Source: Candidatus Brocadia sp. | GTDB lineage: Bacteria > Planctomycetota > Brocadiia > Brocadiales > Brocadiaceae | Direction: 5' to 3' | DNA length: 14,732 nt | Assembly (NCBI GenBank): GCA_030837935.1 | Contig: JAUQXU010000251.1 | Location: forward strand, 1 to 14,732 | Shown here: piece by piece, positions 13,841 through 14,732 of the stretch | Layout: every line of letters begins with the position of its first letter | Numbering within the stretch: the stretch's first letter is position 1 | Position numbers and translations under genes: made by a program | Notes under the pieces: model-generated | What the model was told of the DNA's origin: nothing | Databases searched by the model: none | The model's input: the letters and a program-made list of their open reading frames with translations, nothing else

Positions 13841-14732
13841 ATGTTAACCAGCAAAAATCAACATCCCATAAAAAAAGAAGAAGATAAATCTTACCTGATA
13901 ATCTTTGTCGCGGTTAGTTTCATCCTCGTGGCAGTCACCGTATGGGTGATCGCAAACGAGACCGTTGGCAGAAGGCCCTGGAAAAAATACCAGAAACAGT
14001 TCTCTCACCTGGAGTATGAGAAAATCAGGCGGGACTATGAAAAAGAACGGGCAAATTTTGAAAGCCCGGACGTCCAGGCAAAATACAGAGAAGCAAAGAA
14101 CAATCTGTACCGTGCATGGGAAGACTTTAGAAAACCCCCAGTCCAGGGTGAATACAAAAAGCTGTCTGAAGAACTGAAGGTATTGAATAGCGAGTTAGAC
14201 GCACTGAGGTTTAAGGCGATAGTTACCCGAAATGAAAGCACGGAGAAGGAATATCTCTATGGAAAAACCCAAAGCGAACAAATCAAGCATGAGATTGAGG
14301 AATTAGAGGACAAGGGTAAGGAATATATCACAAAGATGAAGGATCTGGAAGGTAAAATCGATTCCATAAAGACACGATTGAGCGATATCAAATATGATGT
14401 CGATAAATATACGCAGGAGTTAAACTCCTACACCGTTGGCTTGGAAAGATACAAAACGCAGTTAAAAACCTTCAAGAAAACCCGCCCAAGCTTGCAGGTA
14501 TATCAGACCTATATGGAGGATTTAAACATCACCGACAGGTGCATGTCGTGTCATATAGGCATAAACAGGACAGAAAGTGTGTCAACAGAACAACCGTACG
14601 CAAGCCACCCTGACCAAAAATTGTATTTGGGCAATCATCCGCCGGAAAGATTTGGCTGTGTACTGTGTCATGAGGGACAGGCAAGCGCTACATCGAGCGC
14701 AAAGAAGGCACACGGAGAGGTCGAATACTGGC
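13841..14732 (+). CDS. Membrane-anchored coiled-coil multihaem cytochrome c, C-terminus outside window
   Basis: This is my own translation of a frame that runs off the right edge (297 codons visible). A lysine-rich N-terminus is followed by one membrane anchor (about 17-40, SYLIIFVAVSFILVAVTVWVI). Residues about 50-215 are highly charged, with few prolines, and look like long helices or coiled coil. Haem c motifs follow: CMSCH (C234, C237, H238) and CVLCH (C273, C276, H277), with further histidines between them (for example in ASHPDQ and GNHPPERFGC) as possible distal ligands. More motifs are likely beyond the window. It is predicted to face the same side as the Rieske domain and to accept electrons from it. 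It follows subunit IV by 151 nt of hairpin repeat. No ribosome site is clear at the ATG; an in-frame TTG at 13814 lies in repeat DNA and is less likely. Confidence 0.92.
   Translation, partial: MLTSKNQHPIKKEEDKSYLIIFVAVSFILVAVTVWVIANETVGRRPWKKYQKQFSHLEYEKIRRDYEKERANFESPDVQAKYREAKNNLYRAWEDFRKPPVQGEYKKLSEELKVLNSELDALRFKAIVTRNESTEKEYLYGKTQSEQIKHEIEELEDKGKEYITKMKDLEGKIDSIKTRLSDIKYDVDKYTQELNSYTVGLERYKTQLKTFKKTRPSLQVYQTYMEDLNITDRCMSCHIGINRTESVSTEQPYASHPDQKLYLGNHPPERFGCVLCHEGQASATSSAKKAHGEVEYW

Overview
The window most likely comes from an anammox planctomycete (Candidatus Brocadiales: Kuenenia, Brocadia or Jettenia type). The main evidence is a cytochrome b6f/bc1-like gene cluster with a large FAD/[4Fe-4S] NAD(P)H oxidoreductase encoded inside it, followed by a membrane-anchored multihaem cytochrome c, all next to an ammonium transporter. 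The genus is not fixed by anything I can see. No tRNA, rRNA, CRISPR array, transposase or phage gene was found.

Left part (1-8821, all minus strand). Two transcription units read leftwards. The upstream one is amt (7505-8821) followed after 1 nt by a secreted TPR protein (5968-7503). The downstream one is a signalling operon: a large dCache-HAMP-PAS3 histidine kinase (2407-5505), a single-domain Rcp1-like response regulator (1865-2344), and a REC-PAS-PAS-GGDEF protein whose EAL domain begins where the window ends (1-1864). Between the two units, in a stretch that encodes no protein (5521-5967), lie a sigma70-type promoter, a class I cyclic-di-GMP (GEMM-I) riboswitch and an intrinsic terminator. 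The 5' arm of the terminator is also the 3' strand of aptamer helices P1 and P3. Ligand binding should therefore prevent termination, making this a predicted ON switch. The controlled operon encodes a c-di-GMP-metabolising protein, so the circuit appears to feed back on itself.

Middle (8822-9257). This divergent intergenic region holds one member of a GC-rich hairpin repeat family and presumably the promoters of amt and of the Rieske gene, neither of which I can place with confidence.

Right part (9258-14732, all plus strand). The order is Rieske Fe-S protein, cytochrome b6-type subunit, a 50-residue one-helix protein, a GltD/NfnB-like FAD/NAD(P) oxidoreductase with N-terminal and C-terminal Fe-S sites, a subunit IV-like cytochrome b C-terminal half with extra helices, and a membrane-anchored coiled-coil cytochrome c with at least two CxxCH motifs that runs off the window. 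Together these look like a quinol:cytochrome c oxidoreductase linked to NAD(P)H. Related hairpin repeats lie before the Rieske gene, between it and cytochrome b, and before the cytochrome c gene.
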